Source: an uncultured Bacteroidales bacterium
GTDB lineage: Bacteria; Bacteroidota; Bacteroidia; Bacteroidales; UBA932
Reading direction: 5' to 3'
DNA length: 8,850 bases
Assembly: GCA_946627685.1 (NCBI GenBank)
Contig: CAMOVV010000032.1
Span: 1 to 8,850, forward strand
The translations under genes were made by a program, and so were the position numbers. The notes under the pieces are model-generated. The model was not told where the DNA came from. It was given only the letters and a program-made list of their open reading frames with translations, and did not search any database. Positions 8,059-8,850 of this stretch are shown here, piece by piece (within the stretch, counting starts at the first letter, position 1; the number at the start of each line of letters is the position of its first letter).

Positions 8059-8850
8059 TTATTTGCTCTGGCTTATCGCGGCCTGCGCGGCGGCAAGGCG
8101 GGCGATGGGAACGCGGTAGGGCGAGCAGGAAACGTAGTCGATTCCAATCATGTTGAAGAAATAGATGGAATCAGGGTCTCCGCCATGCTCTCCGCAGACG
8201 CCGCATTTGAGGTCGGGCCTCTTGGAACGTCCGGACTGTACGCCGAATTCCACGAGCTTGCCTACGCCCTTGGTGTCGATGGTCTGGAACGGATCCGCAT
8301 CCAGGAGCTTCTGTCCGAGGTAGTCGCCCATGAAGGTGCCCACGTCGTCGCGGCTGAAGCCGAAGGTCATCTGGGTGAGGTCGTTGGTACCGAAGGAGAA
8401 GAATTCCGCGGCGCGGGCCATACGGTCGCCGGTGAGGGCTGCGCGCGGGATTTCAATCATGGTGCCGAAGTGGTATTCGATGTTGATTCCGAACCTGCCT
8501 TCAACCTCGGCCTTCACGCGGTCGCAGATGGACTTCTGGAAGCTGAGCTCGCGGGCGGAGATGGTGACGGGAATCATAATCTCGGGCTGGGGGTTCTTTC
8601 CGTTATGGATAAGCTCGGCGGTAGCCTCGAAGATGGCCTTGTACTCGGTCTCGGCGATGAGGGGGAAGGAGACGTGCAGACGGACACCGCGGTGACCCAT
8701 CATAGGGTTGATTTCATGGAGGGCGTTGCCCCTCTTCTCGATTTCTTCCACGGTCACGCCGAGAGCCTTCGCCAGCTCGGCCTTCTTGTCGTCGGTCTTG
8801 GGAACGAACTCATGAAGGGGCGGGTCGAGGAGACGGAAGACCACAGGCTT
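8059..8850 (-). CDS. ppdK: Pyruvate, phosphate dikinase, C-terminal part (5' end outside window)
   Basis: This cytoplasmic enzyme reversibly converts pyruvate, ATP and phosphate to phosphoenolpyruvate, AMP and pyrophosphate, linking glycolysis and gluconeogenesis; many anaerobes use it in a pyrophosphate-dependent glycolysis. The visible 263 residues are the PEP/pyruvate-binding TIM-barrel domain. Landmarks in order are RLLDPPLHEF, NPMMGHRGVRL, GTMIEIPRA, the strongly conserved FFSFGTNDLTQMTFGFSRDD, and CGVCGEHGGDP, in which the second Cys (codon 8196-8194) is the expected catalytic acid, equivalent to Cys831 of Clostridium symbiosum PPDK. The protein ends with the typical SCSPYRVPIARLAAAQAAI tail. 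Full-length relatives are about 870-910 residues, so roughly the first 70% lies outside the window. The reading frame continues open to the last base, so the first codon seen is not a start. galM follows after 20 bp. Confidence 0.97.
   Translation of the reverse strand, partial: KPVVFRLLDPPLHEFVPKTDDKKAELAKALGVTVEEIEKRGNALHEINPMMGHRGVRLHVSFPLIAETEYKAIFEATAELIHNGKNPQPEIMIPVTISARELSFQKSICDRVKAEVEGRFGINIEYHFGTMIEIPRAALTGDRMARAAEFFSFGTNDLTQMTFGFSRDDVGTFMGDYLGQKLLDADPFQTIDTKGVGKLVEFGVQSGRSKRPDLKCGVCGEHGGDPDSIYFFNMIGIDYVSCSPYRVPIARLAAAQAAISQSK

Noticed and set aside
7433..8119. 228-codon plus-strand open frame spanning galM and the galM-ppdK gap
   Set aside because: Val/Gly/His-rich reverse translation of galM; galM itself has complete catalytic motifs on the other strand.
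1..8850. Mobile element, CRISPR array, tRNA/rRNA gene, or undescribed defence-type system
   Set aside because: Almost every base is inside four recognised housekeeping or envelope genes; no direct-repeat arrays, transposase motifs, attachment-site repeats or tRNA cloverleaf were seen.

Overview
The window reads as ordinary chromosomal DNA of a GC-rich member of Bacteroidota, most likely a Bacteroidales-type bacterium. The basis is the protein style (a long lipoprotein alpha-2-macroglobulin with a Tyr/Asp-rich segment, and a galactose mutarotase exported as a lipoprotein), the lack of clear Shine-Dalgarno sequences, and one promoter candidate resembling the Bacteroides TTG / TAnnTTTG consensus. 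The genus cannot be fixed from the sequence alone.

All four genes lie on the minus strand, so transcription runs from high to low coordinates. (i) 8850-8059: the C-terminal third of pyruvate, phosphate dikinase (ppdK), cut by the window edge. (ii) 8038-6911: a complete aldose 1-epimerase (galM) with a lipoprotein signal peptide, 20 bp after ppdK and probably co-transcribed with it. (iii) 6910-6821: the only real gap, about 90 bp. It holds a strong intrinsic terminator for the ppdK-galM unit and, interleaved with it, a candidate promoter for the next unit. (iv) 6820-1319: a complete 1833-residue bacterial alpha-2-macroglobulin lipoprotein with an intact CTEQ thioester motif. (v) 1371-1: penicillin-binding protein 1C (pbpC), whose start overlaps the macroglobulin gene by 53 bp and whose 3' end lies beyond the window.

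The alpha-2-macroglobulin and PBP1C form the known yfhM-pbpC pair. The family model is a periplasmic protease trap working beside a peptidoglycan synthase, thought to protect or repair the envelope after damage. The ppdK-galM unit belongs to central carbon metabolism and sugar processing. No RNA genes, mobile elements, CRISPR arrays or phage genes are visible, and I see no evidence of an undescribed system. The points most worth checking are the overlapping pbpC start, the interleaved terminator and promoter, and the exported mutarotase.
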